Shown here in pieces: positions 23,813 through 35,614 of a stretch of DNA of 64,000 nt (within the stretch, counting starts at the first letter, position 1; each line of letters starts with the position of its first letter). Below the pieces are notes generated by a model that did no database searches, was not told the origin of the DNA, and was given only the letters and a program-made list of their open reading frames with translations. A program made the translations under genes and the position numbers. Source of the stretch: Chondrosia reniformis (Eukaryota; Porifera; Demospongiae; Chondrillida; Chondrillidae); the NCBI GenBank assembly GCA_947172415.1, contig OX359200.1, positions 3,722,501 to 3,786,500 on the forward strand, read 5' to 3'.

Positions 23813-25514
23813 TATTTACTAGTTATGGGTAAAGGTGGTAGGTAGTAGTTATATATGCTAGTTATTTGTTCTAGTTGTATGTACTACTTACTAGTGGTAC
23901 GTACTAGTTGTATGTACTAGCTGTATGTATTACTTACTTGTTGTTTGTAGTAATTGTATGTAATAATTCCATGTACTAGTTGTAGTTCTAGTTTAATATA
24001 CTAGTTGTATGTACTAGTTGTATGTACTATTTAGATGAACTGGTTATGGGTGTCTGTTCTAGTCATATGTACTAGTTGTATGTACAAGTTGTATGTACTA
24101 GTTGTAAGTACTATTTGTATGCATTAGTTGTATGTAATAGTTGTATGTACTATTTAAATGTACTAGTTGTATGTGCTAGTTATATGTACTAGTTGAATCT
24201 AGTAGTTTTATGTACCAAGTTATATGTATATACTAGTTGTTTGTATATACTAGTTGTATGTACTAGATACATGTACTCCATTTATGTAATAATTAGTTGT
24301 AGTACTAGTTGTGTGTCCTAGTTGTATGTACTATTTTTATGCACTCATTGTATGTACTAGTGGTATGTACTAGGTGTATATATTCATTACTAGATGTATG
24401 TACCAGTTGTATGCACTAGTTGTATGTACTAGCACTAGTTATATTTACTATTGTAGTTACTAGTTGTATGTACAAGTTGTATGTTTTACTTGGATGGACA
24501 AGTTGTGAGTATAGATGTATGTACTAGTTGTATTTACTAGTTATGGGTAATGGTTGTATGTAGTAGTTATATATGCTAGTTGTATGTACTAGTTGTATGC
24601 ACTAGTTACTAGTGGTACGTACTAGTTGTATGTACTAGTTGTATGTACTAGCTGCATGTATTACTTACTTGTTGTATGTACCAGTTGTATGTACTCATTA
24701 CTAGATGTATGTATTTGTTGTATGCACTAGTTGTATGTACTGGCACTGGTTATATTTACTTGTAGTAGTTACTAGTCGTTTGTACTAGTTGAATGTAGTA
24801 GTTGTATGTACTAGTTATATGTGTATTTACTAGGTTTATGTACTAGTTGTATGTCCTAGTTGTATGTACTATTTATATATTCTAATTACATGTCTATGTT
24901 CTAGTTATACGTACTAGCGGTGTGCATATGTTTTATGTACTAGTTGTATGTACTAGTTGTATGAACTGTATAATATGTTCTAGTTATATGTCTATATATG
25001 TTCTTATTATATGTACTAGTTGTATCTACTAGTTGTATGTACATGTTGTATGGACTAGTTGTGGGTACAAATTGTATGTACAAGTTGTTTGTACTAGTTG
25101 TAAGAACTAGTTGTATCTACTAGTTGTATGTTCTAGTTGTATGTACTAGTTGTATGTTCTAGTTGTAAGAACTACTTATTTGCACTAGTTATATGAACTA
25201 GTTATATACTAGTTGTATGTACTAGTTGTATGTTCTAGTTGTAAGAACTACTTATTTGTACTAGTTATATGAACTAGTTATATACTAATTGTATGTACTA
25301 GTGGAATCTGCTAGCTAAATGAACTAGTTATGTACTAGTTGTATGTACTAGTACTGGTTATATTTAACAGTTGTACGTACTAATTGTATGTACTAGTTGT
25401 ATGTAGTAGTAGTAGGTCCTAGTACTACGTTTAATAGGTACTAGATAGGTCCTGGTTATGTGTACTAGATGCTAGTTGCATTTACTAGTTGTATATACTA
25501 GTTGTATGTACTAT
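23813..25514 (+). repeat. Satellite array, forward
   Basis: Forward 13-bp units. A block with TGTGAGTATAGATG and ATGGGTAATGG (24.48-24.56 kb) resembles one at 20.02 and 23.82 kb, and another pair (TTCTAGTTGTAAGAACTACT near 25.14 and 25.23 kb) is a local duplication. No gene is seen. Confidence 0.93.
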
Positions 25515-25584
25515 CTTTGAAATAGTACATCCTTCGACTTTTGAGCGTTTTAAAAACGCCGTTGGTTTTCAATTCTTCGTCAAA

Positions 25585-25611
25585 CATTTCAACCCTGGGG
25601 GTCTTCCTCAG
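25585..25611 (-). other. Degenerate hammerhead-like core at the Penelope 3' end
   Basis: Minus strand reads CTGAGGAAGACCCCCAGGG followed by TTGAAATG. This resembles CUGAUGA, stem II, GAAA of a hammerhead with the U replaced and the third stem unclear. Penelope-like elements are known to carry hammerhead motifs in their terminal repeats. This copy is not predicted to be active. Confidence 0.3.
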
Positions 25612-25640
25612 TGACTGATGGTTGAGTGGAAGAATAGCCT

Positions 25641-27440
25641 CTATTTATAAAGGATTTTTTCGCCATTTCCACTTCCTGTCATTTGACCCTCAGCAGGATG
25701 AAAAAACCAGTATGAACTAGAAGTATGAATATTAAATCGTCTCCAGGCTTGATGTAACACAATGCCTTGATCTAAATTCATTCTCACCTGACTCTTCTGG
25801 ATCCTGATGGCTACTTTGACCCTTCTCCTTTGCCAGTGGGTTTCCTTGTATGTAATCTTGGCCTTGTCCTAAGCAATTGAGTGGCCAGTCTTGAGGAGTG
25901 AACAGCTATACCGTTGTTCACATCCCCCATCCTGACTGCTCCCTGGTGTTCTGCAAATCACAATTTCAGGATCCTTCCAGTTTTACCAATATAGACTGCA
26001 GAACACTCAGAGCAAGGAATTAGGTAAACTACACCCTTGATATCCATAGATGGATGGTGGATACCCATTTTCCTACAGCTTTTATCGATCATCTCACTGA
26101 GTCCCTTTATTTATGGAATAAAAAGTTTGTGTTTACACTCATCCTCACTCCCGTTAGTCTGCCTTCTCCTGTTGAGCAGTCTAGGAACCTCCTGTTTATG
26201 GTATCCATTAGCTTGAAGTACTCCTTCCAGATGCTCCTTTTCTTTTTCCAAGCTACTAGAGTTTGGTCCACAAATCTTTTCGGCTCTGTCTTTGAGAAAC
26301 AGTGTGATACCAGTTTTTGCCTTAGGGTGGTGATGAGAGGTAAAGTGAAGGTACCTGTCTGTGTGTTGGTTTCCTATACACAAATCTGTCCAAACGTCCC
26401 ATGCACTTCTTTACTTATACATTCAGGAAGGGCAAGGAACCATTGGTCTCCTTCTCCATATTAAATTTGAGGAAACTCAAAAAGTCCTACAGCTGCTCTT
26501 CACCATGATTCCAGATGACAAATGTGTCATCCACGTATATCAAGCACAACTTAGGCCTTTTCACAGCAGCACGAAGGGCTTCTATTTCGAATTCCTCCTT
26601 GATGATGTTTGCTACCACCGGGGAGAGAGGAGATCCCATGGCTGCCCCTTCTCTCTACTCAAAGAACTCATCACTGTACAGGAAGTACATTGTACCGAGA
26701 CAGAGTTCTGTAAGATCGGCAATGGTGGATATATCCAAGGGTGTCCATTGTTCCAAGTTAGGGTCCTGTGCGAGTCGTCTCCTGATGATCTGTAGAGATA
26801 GATCAATGGGGACTTTGGTAAATAGGCTCTTAACATCGAAACTGATCAACTTATCTTCGGTGTTCACAACCATTGCCCTGATCTTCTTAACAAAGTCATG
26901 TGAATTCCGCAGAGGTTTTCCCCCATACTGGTGAAAATACCCCTGCCAGATACCTGGAAAGGTTGTAGGTAGAGGAATTACTGGAGGAAACAATTGGTCA
27001 CAAGGGTACACTTGCTTTGTGGATTTTTGGTAATCCATAGAGCTAAGGTGTGGAGCTGTGTTGGTTCTGAACCTTCTTCCTCAGATCAGAGGACTTCAGT
27101 TACCTTCCTTTCTATCTTCATTGTGGGATTTCTCTTAATGGCTTGAAAACTAGTAGCATCCAAGAGTGTGAGTGTGAGGTCCATAGTCCTTCCTATCCAT
27201 AAGGACAGTGGCATTCCCTTTATCCGCTGGAAGAATGATGGTTTCAGGATCAGATCTAAGCTCCTTAATTGCTACTTGCCGACTTTTGGTCAGGTTCCAG
27301 CATGGGGCCTCAGCTTTGGCTAGGCAGTGTTGTACCTCACTTCTGAGTTTCTCACCGAGTGTTCCTGGAAGGCTTCGGGCCAGAGTCTCAGTTCCAGCGA
27401 TAATGTCCTCCTGTGGAAGTGAAGATGGAGTAGTTATCAA
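25641..27440 (-). pseudogene. Penelope reverse transcriptase and GIY-YIG endonuclease (broken)
   Basis: The N-terminal side (27440-27150) has ILPADKGNATVLMDR, the usual start of Penelope RT. Next come FDVKSLFTKVPIDL (about 26.86 kb), GAAMGSPLSPVVANI (about 26.64 kb) and the catalytic box YVDDTFVIW (about 26.53 kb). HTDRYLHFTSHHH and EHLEGVLQANGY follow, in a different frame. The endonuclease reads GVVYLIPCSECSAVYIGKTGR at about 26.04-25.98 kb, then AEHQGAV and a C-terminal part (HWQRRRVKVAI, MNLDQG) ending with a stop at 25641. Several frameshifts and stops, for instance TAG after HGEEQL, break it. RT and GIY-YIG catalytic signatures are still readable. The GIY-YIG domain makes this the classic endonuclease-bearing type of Penelope element. 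Confidence 0.86.
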
Positions 27441-27445
27441 GTTTA

Positions 27446-28494
27446 GTAGATGTATGTACTAGTTGTATGTTATAGTTCTATGTGCTAGTTGTATTTACTT
27501 TATGTATGTACTAGTTTTATGTGTATGTTTTAGTCATATGTACTAGTTGTATATACAAGCTGTATGTACTTGTTGTAAGTACTAGTAGTTTGTACTAGTT
27601 GTATGTACAAGTTGTATGTGCTAATAAATGTATTACTTGTTTGTACTAGTTGTATGTACTAGTTGAATAAACTAGTTGTGTGTATTAGTTGTATTTACTA
27701 GTTGGATGTACTAGTTGCATGTATTAGTTGTATGCACTAGTTAGTATGTACTAGTTGTATGTACTATTTATATGATGTATGAAGTTTATTGAGCAACAGA
27801 AACATCAAATCTTTGGTATAGAACGTTTCAACCCCTAGGACTTCATCAGCAATGAATGTACTATATATATGTACTAGTTATATGTGTATGTACCAGTTAT
27901 AGGTAGTAGTTTTGTGTACTAGTTATGAGTGCTAGTTGTATGTACTACTGGTAAGTGCTAATTGTATGTACTAGTTGTATGTACTAGTTGCATGCATTTA
28001 CCAGTTGAATGTACTAGTGCTAGTTATATTTCTAGTTGTAGGAACTAATTGTATGTACTGGTTGTGTGTACTATCAGTAGGTCCTAGTACTAGTTAAACT
28101 GGGTTCCACTTAGGTACTAGTTATGTGTAGTAGATGCTAGTTGCATTTACTAGTTGGATGTACTGGTTGGATGTACTGGTTGTGTATACTAGTTGTTTGT
28201 ACTAGTTGCATGTACTAGTTATCAGTTGTAGGTACTGGTTGTCTCAACTAGTTATATGTACTAGTTGTATGTTCTAGTTGAAAGAACTAGTTATATGTAC
28301 CAGTTATATGGACTAGTTGTATGTACCAGTTACTAGTTGTATGTACTAGTTGTATGTACTAGCTACTAGTTGCATGTCCTAGTTGTATGGTCTAGTTGTA
28401 TGTACAAGTTGTATGTACTAGTTGTATGTAAAAGTTGTTTGTACTGGTGGTATGTACTAGTTGTATGTACTAGATGTAGTACTAGTTGTATGTA
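27446..28494 (+). repeat. Satellite array, forward
   Basis: Forward 13-bp units, interrupted by a roughly 80-bp foreign fragment at 27772-27854. No gene is seen. Confidence 0.92.
27772..27854 (-). other. Short fragment with hammerhead-like core
   Basis: A foreign stretch of about 80 bp in satellite. On the minus strand 27849-27825 reads CTGATGAAGTCCTAGG followed by GGTTGAAAC. That matches both conserved hammerhead boxes (CUGAUGA and GAAAC), with a weak, wobble-rich stem II between them. I cannot form a convincing stem III or stem I. It resembles the 3' end of the Penelope-like element nearby and the MITE at 16.65 kb, so it may be a stray terminal piece of such an element. Confidence 0.45.
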
Positions 28495-28834
28495 CAGTTA
28501 GAAAGCAGCTGCAATCGTGAGCATAAGCGACAGCGAGTTGGAAAAGAGGAGGCTGTTGGCAGTGCCCTGTTTCTATGGTTAAACTGAAATTGGGCAGGGT
28601 GCACGACTTTCAGGACCAATACTTAAGCAGAAGGCCAAGGAATTCAGAGAAGCGGATGGGTCTAATTTTTCACCTTCTGACGGCTGGCTGTCACGTTGGA
28701 AGAAACTCTACGACATTGTTTAAACTTTAATATGTAGCTATTACATTATTCTTACCTTCTGCTTAATTGGGACTACTGATAAAATGGGACATTATCCTGA
28801 CTCCCGAGGCGTCCCGATTAAGTGGAATATACTG
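28495..28834 (+). mobile_element. Pogo/Tigger-like nonautonomous remnant 1
   Basis: Begins with CAGT at 28495 and ends ACTG at 28834, followed by TA. Compared with the fuller copies, the left 150 bp or so are deleted just after CAGT. It retains the best-preserved CENP-B-type domain of the four copies. All four copies share satellite flanks, so they were probably amplified with the satellite and did not insert separately. Confidence 0.8.
28589..28723 (+). pseudogene. CENP-B-type helix-turn-helix fragment of a pogo/Tigger transposase
   Basis: Frame 28589-28723 reads GARLSGPILKQKAKEF, then GSNFSPSDGWLSRWKKLYDIV and a stop. This is the second DNA-binding half (CENP-B type) of a pogo/Tigger transposase. 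The preceding half (RVGKEEAVGSALFLWLN) is in another frame just upstream. No DDE catalytic domain is present, so only the DNA-binding end of the gene was retained. Confidence 0.8.
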
Positions 28835-29949
28835 TACCAGTTATATGTGCATGTACTAGGGATATGTACGGCTTGTATGTACTAGTTATATGTACTAGTT
28901 GTATGTATTAGCTGTATGTACTAGTTGTTTGTAATAGTTGCGTGTACTAATTGTATGTACTACTAATATGTACTACTTCTATATACTGTTTGTATGTACC
29001 ATTTGTTTGTACTCATTGTATATACCAGCTGGATGTACTAGTTGGATGTTTTAGTACTATATATATTTAGTAGTTGTAGGTACTAGTTGCATGTACTAGT
29101 TGTGTCTACTGGTTTTATGTTCTAGTTGTATGTTCTAGTTGTATGTACTAGTTATATAATCTAGTTATATGAACTAGTTGTATGTACTAGTTATATTTGC
29201 TATTGATATGTACTAATTTTATGTAGTAGTTTTATGTACTAATTGTATGTATTAGTTGAATGTACTAGTTGTATGTAGTAGCTAGCTACCAGTTGTATGT
29301 ATCAGTTGTATCTACTAGTTGCATGTACTAGTCACTAGTTGTGTGTACTAGTTGTACGTACTACTTGTATGTACAACTTGTATGTACCAGTTATATGCAC
29401 TAGTTACAAGTTGTGTGTATTAGTTCTATGTTCTATTTGTATGTACTAGTTATATGTATTAATCTTAAATACTAGTTATAGGTACTAGTTGTATGGACTA
29501 GTTCTACACACTATTTGTAAGAACTATTACTATATAGTTATATTTACAAATTAAAGGTACTAGTTGTATGTACTAGTTTTATGTTGTAGTTTTATGTAGT
29601 AATTGTTATATGTACTAGTTTTATGTACTAGTTATGTCCCAGTGGTATGTACTAGTTGTATTTATTAATTCCATGTACTTGTTGCATGTACTAGTTGGGT
29701 TTACTAGTTGTATGTACTACTTGTATGTACTAGTTGTATGTACTACTTGTATGTACTAGTTGTATGTACTAGCTGTATGAACTAGTTGTATGTTGTCATT
29801 GTAAGTACTAGTTCTATGTACTAATTTATTGTACTAGTTGTTTGTACCAGTTCTATGGACTAGTTGTATGTACTAGTTCTAGGCAATAGTTGTAGTACTA
29901 GTAAAATGTAATAGTTGTGTGTACTATTTGTAGGTACTATTTATATCTA
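28835..29949 (+). repeat. Satellite array, forward
   Basis: Forward 13-bp units between two Tigger remnants. No gene is seen. Confidence 0.93.
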
Positions 29950-30441
29950 CAGTGGCGGCCGGTTAATCGGAATCCGATTAATAGTGATTTTTGATTAAAC
30001 AGGTCCATTTCTGTGGAACAGATTCGCTATAAACGTTGCGTATACAAATTACTTCTGATAATTGCGATGAGATTTCGGTTAATTGGGACGTTTGGCGAAG
30101 GCTAAGGAAGAAATCTTATAGCAGCTTGAAAGCGGCGGCAATCGTGAGTGTAAGCAACAGCGAGTTGGGGAAGAGGAGGTTGTTGGCAGTGCCCTGTGTC
30201 TATGGTTAAACAGTAGTTGAGCCAGGGTGCACGACTTTCAGGACCAATACTAAAGAATTCGGATGGATCTAATTTTTCACCTTCTGACGGCTGGCTGCCA
30301 CGTTGGAAGAAAGTTACAACATTGTTTAAACTTCAATATGTAGCTGTTACATTTGTCTTTACTTTCTGCTTATTTGGGACTAGCGATTAATTGGAACATT
30401 TTCCCGACTCCCGAAGCATTCAGATTAAGTGGAATGTACTG
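29950..30441 (+). mobile_element. Pogo/Tigger-like nonautonomous remnant 2
   Basis: 492 bp, CAGTGGCGG at the left (preceded by TA) and GGAATGTACTG at the right. Ends pair weakly (CAGT and TTAATC shared). The interior holds the same CENP-B-type fragment with more damage. Its left flank (ATTTATATCTA) mirrors the right flank of the minus-strand copy at 32183-32669, showing the two are one insertion duplicated in inverse. Confidence 0.82.
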
Positions 30442-31560
30442 AACAGTCATATGTGTATGTACTAGGTATATGTACTGGTTGTATGTACTAATTGTATATA
30501 CTAGTTGCATGTACTATTTATATGTACTAACTATATGTGTATGTACTAGTTATATGTAGTAGTAGAGTGTACTAATCATATATACTAGTTGTATGTACTA
30601 GGTGTGTGTACTAGTTGTAGGTTCTAGTACTAGTTATAATAGGTACTGGGTAGGAACAAGTTCTTTGTACTAGCTGTTTGTACTATTGGTATGTGCTAGG
30701 TATATGTACCAGTTTTGTGGAGTAGTTGTATGTACTACTTGCACGTACTAGTTGTATGTACTAGTTATATGTGCTAGTTGTATGTATGAGTTGTGTGTAC
30801 TAGTTGTATGTATTAGTTGTATGTATTAGGTGTATTAACTAGTTTCTAGATTTATGTACTAATTGTATGTACTAGTTTTAAGTACTCATGCTATGTGCTA
30901 GTTTTATGTACTAGACGTAGTATTAGTTGTATTTACTAGTTGTATATTCTAATTGAATATACTAGTTGTATGTAATATATACTTGCATATATTAGTTGTA
31001 TGTACTATTTATATGTACTAGTTGTAGGTTCTAGTTCTAGTTATAATAGGTACTAGTTAGGTGCAAGTTGTTTGTACTTGTTGTTTGTACTATTGGTATG
31101 TACTAGTTGTGTGTACCAGTTTTGTTTAGTAGTTGTATGTACTACTTGTATGTACTAGTTGTATGTATGAGTTGTGTGTACTAGTTGTATGGACTAGTTG
31201 TATGTACTATTTATATGTACTAGTTATACATGTATGGACTAGTAATATGTAGTAGTGGTGTGTACTAGTTGTGTGTATTAGTGGTATATACTACTTGTAC
31301 GTACTAGTTGTATGTACAAGTTGTATGCATTAATTTCATGTCCTAGTTATATGTCCTAGTTGTATGCACTAGTTGTATGTACTAAGTGTATGTACTATAT
31401 ATATGTACTAGTTATATGTGTATGTACTAGTTACTTCTAGTTCTTGTGGGTACTAGTTATATGTACTAGGAGTATGTACTAGTTGTATGTAGTAGTTGTA
31501 TGTACTAATTGTATGTACTAGTTGTATGTGCTACTTAGAGGCACTAATTGTATAAACTAT
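30442..31560 (+). repeat. Satellite array, forward, up to an orientation switch
   Basis: Forward units with an internal near-duplicate block (TATAATAGGTACT blocks at about 30.63 and 31.04 kb). Orientation flips at about 31560. Confidence 0.92.
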
Positions 31561-32182
31561 TTCATAACACTAGTACATACAAGTAGTGCCTAAAACTAGT
31601 ACATACAAATATTACATGCAATTAATATGGAGGACTTACAACTAGTATATACATCTAGTACCTACCTAGTATAACTAGTAGCATAACCTACAACTAGTAC
31701 ATACAACTAGTACATTCAATTAGAACATATAAGTAGTTTATACAATTAGTGCCTACGAGTAGCACATACAACTAGTACATACAGCGAGTAGATACGACTA
31801 GTATAAAACACTAGTATTTATAACTATTACACACAACTACTACTTATAACTAGTACATACACATATAACTAGTACTTATAAATAGTTCATAGAACTAGTA
31901 CAAACAACTGGTACATACAACTATTACATACAACTGGTACATACAACTAGTTCATACAACTAGTACATACAACTAGTACACACAACTAGTACAAAGAGGT
32001 ACTACATACAACTAGAAGCTAGGACATACAACTAATACATAGAACGATTACATAAAACTAGGACATACAACTGGTTCATACAACTAGTACATAGCTAGTA
32101 CATCCAACTAGTACATACAACTGGTACATAACTAGTACCTACAACCAGTACATATACCTAGTACATACACATATAACTGGTA
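31561..32182 (-). repeat. Satellite array, reverse
   Basis: Reverse units from the switch point to Tigger remnant 3. No gene is seen. Confidence 0.92.
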
Positions 32183-32669
32183 CAGTACATTTCACTTAAT
32201 AGGGATGCCTTGCAGTTGGGAGACTATTCCAATTAATCACTAGTCCCAAATAAGAAGAAGGTAAAGAAAACTGAAACAGCTACATATTAAAGTTTTAACA
32301 ATGTTGTAGCGTTTCTTCCAACGTGGCAGCCAGCTGTCAGAAGGTGAAAAATTAGATCCATCCGCTTCTCTGAAATTTTAGTATTGGTCCTAAAAGTCGT
32401 GCATCCTGGCTCAACTACTGTTTAACCATAGAAACAGGGCACTGCCAACAACCTCCTCTTTCCCAACTCGCTGTTGCTTAAGCTCAAGATTGCAGCCGCT
32501 TTCAAGCTGCTACAAGATTTCTTCCTTAGCCTTCACCAAACGTCCCAATTAACCGAAATCTCGTCCCGATTCTCACAAGTAATTTGTATACAAAATGTTT
32601 ATAGCGAATCGCTTCCACAGGAATGGACCTGTTTTACCAAAAATCTCTATTAATCGGATTCCGCCACTG
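32183..32669 (-). mobile_element. Pogo/Tigger-like nonautonomous remnant 3
   Basis: Minus-strand copy, CAGTACATTTC at the left and GCCACTG at the right, TA on both sides. Inverse counterpart of remnant 2 by flank similarity (AACCAGTACATATACCTAGT on its left). Carries the CENP-B-type fragment in decayed form. Confidence 0.82.
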
Positions 32670-34295
32670 TAGATATAAATAGTACCTACAAATAGTCCAT
32701 ACAACTATTACATTATACTAGTACTACAACTAGTACATAGAACTAGTACATAAAACTAGTACATACAACTGTTAGAAACAACTAGTACATACGACTACTA
32801 CATACAACTAGTAAATTATACTAGTACAGACAACTAGTCCATAGAACTCGTACAAATAACTAGTACATTAAACGAGTAAATAGAACCTGTACTTACAATT
32901 ACAACATACAACTAGTACATACATATAGGACACACAACTAGTAAACCCAACTAGTACATACAACTGGTACATAACTAGTACATAAAACTAGTACATAAAA
33001 CTAGGACATGCAATTAGTACATAAAACGACTGCATACAACTAATACATACAACTAGTACCTACAATTTTGTAAAAATAAATATATAGTAGTAGTTCTTTC
33101 AAATAGTGTGTAGAACTAGTCCATACAACTAGTACCTATAACTAGTAATTATGATTAATACATAGAACTAGTACATAGAACTAGAACTGAGAACTAGTAC
33201 ATATAACTAGTACATACAAATAAAACATACAACTAGTACACACAACTAGTAACTAGTGCATACAACTGGTATATACAACGTGTACATACAAGTAGTACCT
33301 AGAACTAGTACACACACCTAGTGTGTACTAAATTTTACAAACATCTATAACTAGTAAAAACAACTAGTACATACAACTAGTATCTTGCACATACAACTAG
33401 TACCTACCCAGTGGGTACAGCTACTACATACAACTAGTACATATAACTAATGCATATGACAAGTACATACAACCAGTACATATCACTAGTATATACAACT
33501 AGTACATAGAGGTAGTATGGCGTACATACAACTTAAATATACAATAGTAAATACAACGGGTACATTGTACTAATACATACAACTAGTAACTAGTACATAC
33601 TACTAGTACATATAACTAGAACACACAACTAGTTCATACAACTAGTATTTACAACTAATAAATATAACTAATATTAGAACATACGACTAGAACATACAAC
33701 TAGTACATACAATTAATACATACAACCAGTACATACAACTAGTACATAGTAGTAGTAAATAGAACAAGTACATACAACTAGTACACAACTAGTACATATA
33801 GGTACTACATACTATAAGCTAGTACATACAACTAGTGCATAGAACGATTACATAAAATTAGTACATACAACTAGAAGCTAGTATATACAACTAGTACATA
33901 GGACGATTACATAAAAACTAGTACATACAACTGGTTCATACAACTAGTACACAGCTAGGATATACCACTGGTATATAACTAGTACATACAACTAGTACAT
34001 ACAACTAGTACATAGAACTAGTACATAGAACTAGTACATATAAATAGCACATATAACTAGTACATACAACTAGAACATAAAACCAGTACACACAAGGAGT
34101 ACATGCAACTAGTACCTACAATTGGTAAATATATGTAGTACAAGAACATCCAACTAGTACATCCAACTAGTATATACAATTAGTACATACAAATAGTACA
34201 TACAAATAGTACATAGAAGTAGTACATATAAGTAGTACCTACAACTAGTACATACAACTAGTACATATAGCTAATACATGCACTTATAACTGGTA
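32670..34295 (-). repeat. Satellite array, reverse
   Basis: Reverse 13-bp units. Local duplicates such as the AAGCTAGTACATACAACTAG blocks near 33.81 and 33.87 kb. No gene is seen. Confidence 0.93.
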
Positions 34296-34774
34296 TAATA
34301 CATTCCATTTAATCGGGATGCCTCAGGAGTCGGGAGTATGTCCCATTTAATCAGTAGTCCCAATTATATATTAAAGTTTAAACAATGTCGTAGAGGTTCT
34401 TCCAACGTGCCAGCCAGCAGTCAGAAGGTGAAAAATTAGACCCATCTGCTTCTCCGAATTCCTTGGCCTTCTGCTTTAGTATTGGTCCTGATAGTCGTGC
34501 ACCCTGTCTCAACTTATGTTTAACCATAGAAACAGGGCACTACCAACATCCTCCTCTTTCCCAACTCGCCGTCGCTTACGCTCATGATTGCAGCCGCTTT
34601 CAAACTGCTACAAGATTTCTTCCTTAGCCTTCGCCAAATGTCCCAATTAATCGAAATCTCGTCCGATTATCAGAAGTAATTTGTATATAAATCGTTTATA
34701 GCGAATCTGTTCCACAGGAATGCACCTGTTTAACCAAAAATCTCTATTAATCGGATTCTGATTAACCGCCACTG
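34296..34774 (-). mobile_element. Pogo/Tigger-like nonautonomous remnant 4
   Basis: Minus-strand copy from ATACATTCC (the CAGT end mutated) to CGCCACTG, followed by TA. Its left flank matches the mirror of the right flank of remnant 1 (CCAGTTATATGTGCATGTA type), so it pairs with remnant 1 across the 31.5 kb centre. Confidence 0.8.
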
Positions 34775-35614
34775 TACATAAAAAGTACATACAAATAGTA
34801 CATACGACTAATACATACAACTAGTACATATAAGTAGCACATATAACTACTACATACAACCATTACCCATAACTAGTACATACAACTAGTACATACAACT
34901 AGAACTTACAACTAGTATGCACTATTAATTATTGGTACATACAACTAGTACATACAACTAGTAGATACAACTAGTTCATACATCTATACATATAACTAAT
35001 CAATCCAACTAGTACATTCAACTAATACATGTATTTAGTACATAACTATTAAATATTATTATACATACAACTAGAACATACAACTAGTACATGAACCTAG
35101 TACATAGAACTAGTACATAAAACCAGTACATACAACTAGTACATGCAACAAGTACATACAAGTAGTCCATTAAACTAGTACATGCTGCTAGTCCGTACAA
35201 ATAGTACATACAACTAGTACATACAACTAGTGCATACATCTTTAGAAACAACCAGTCCATCCAAGTAGTACGTAAAAAAGTGCATACAACCAGTGCATAC
35301 AACCAGTACATACATCTAGTACATACAACTAGTACATACAACTAGTACATAAAACTGAAATATACAACTAGTACATTCAATTTAACATACACATATAAAA
35401 AGCACATATAAAGAGTACATACAAATATATAGTACATACAGCTAGAACCTACAGCTAGAACATACAACTGGTACGTACAACTTGTAACTAATCTTTAAAA
35501 CTAGTACATACAACTAGTAACTACAATTACTACATAAAACTAGTACGTATCACTAGTAGATACAGCTAGAACATTCAACTAGTACATACAACTAATACAT
35601 ACAACTAGTACATA
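34775..35614 (-). repeat. Satellite array, reverse
   Basis: Reverse 13-bp units. One strand stays open for 85 codons because the unit lacks stops in one phase; this is satellite, not a gene. Confidence 0.92.

Larger units (their letters stand above)
25515..27445 (-). mobile_element. Penelope-like element with GIY-YIG endonuclease
   Basis: Minus-strand retroelement: RT at the right, GIY-YIG endonuclease to its left, then a 3' region ending near 25515. Flanks on both sides are forward satellite. The 5' end looks truncated, since the reading frame begins at the element edge. A fragment with a related motif lies 330 bp further on (27772-27854). Confidence 0.87.

Noticed and set aside
26054-26934. 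Plus-strand ORFs of 136-144 codons in the Penelope region
   Set aside because: They are antisense shadows of the minus-strand reverse transcriptase, whose motifs are clear.
35084-35341. 85-codon open frame rich in VVCTSCMY repeats
   Set aside because: It is the satellite unit read in a phase without stops; the 13-bp period gives a 13-residue pattern. The same holds for 50895-51110.
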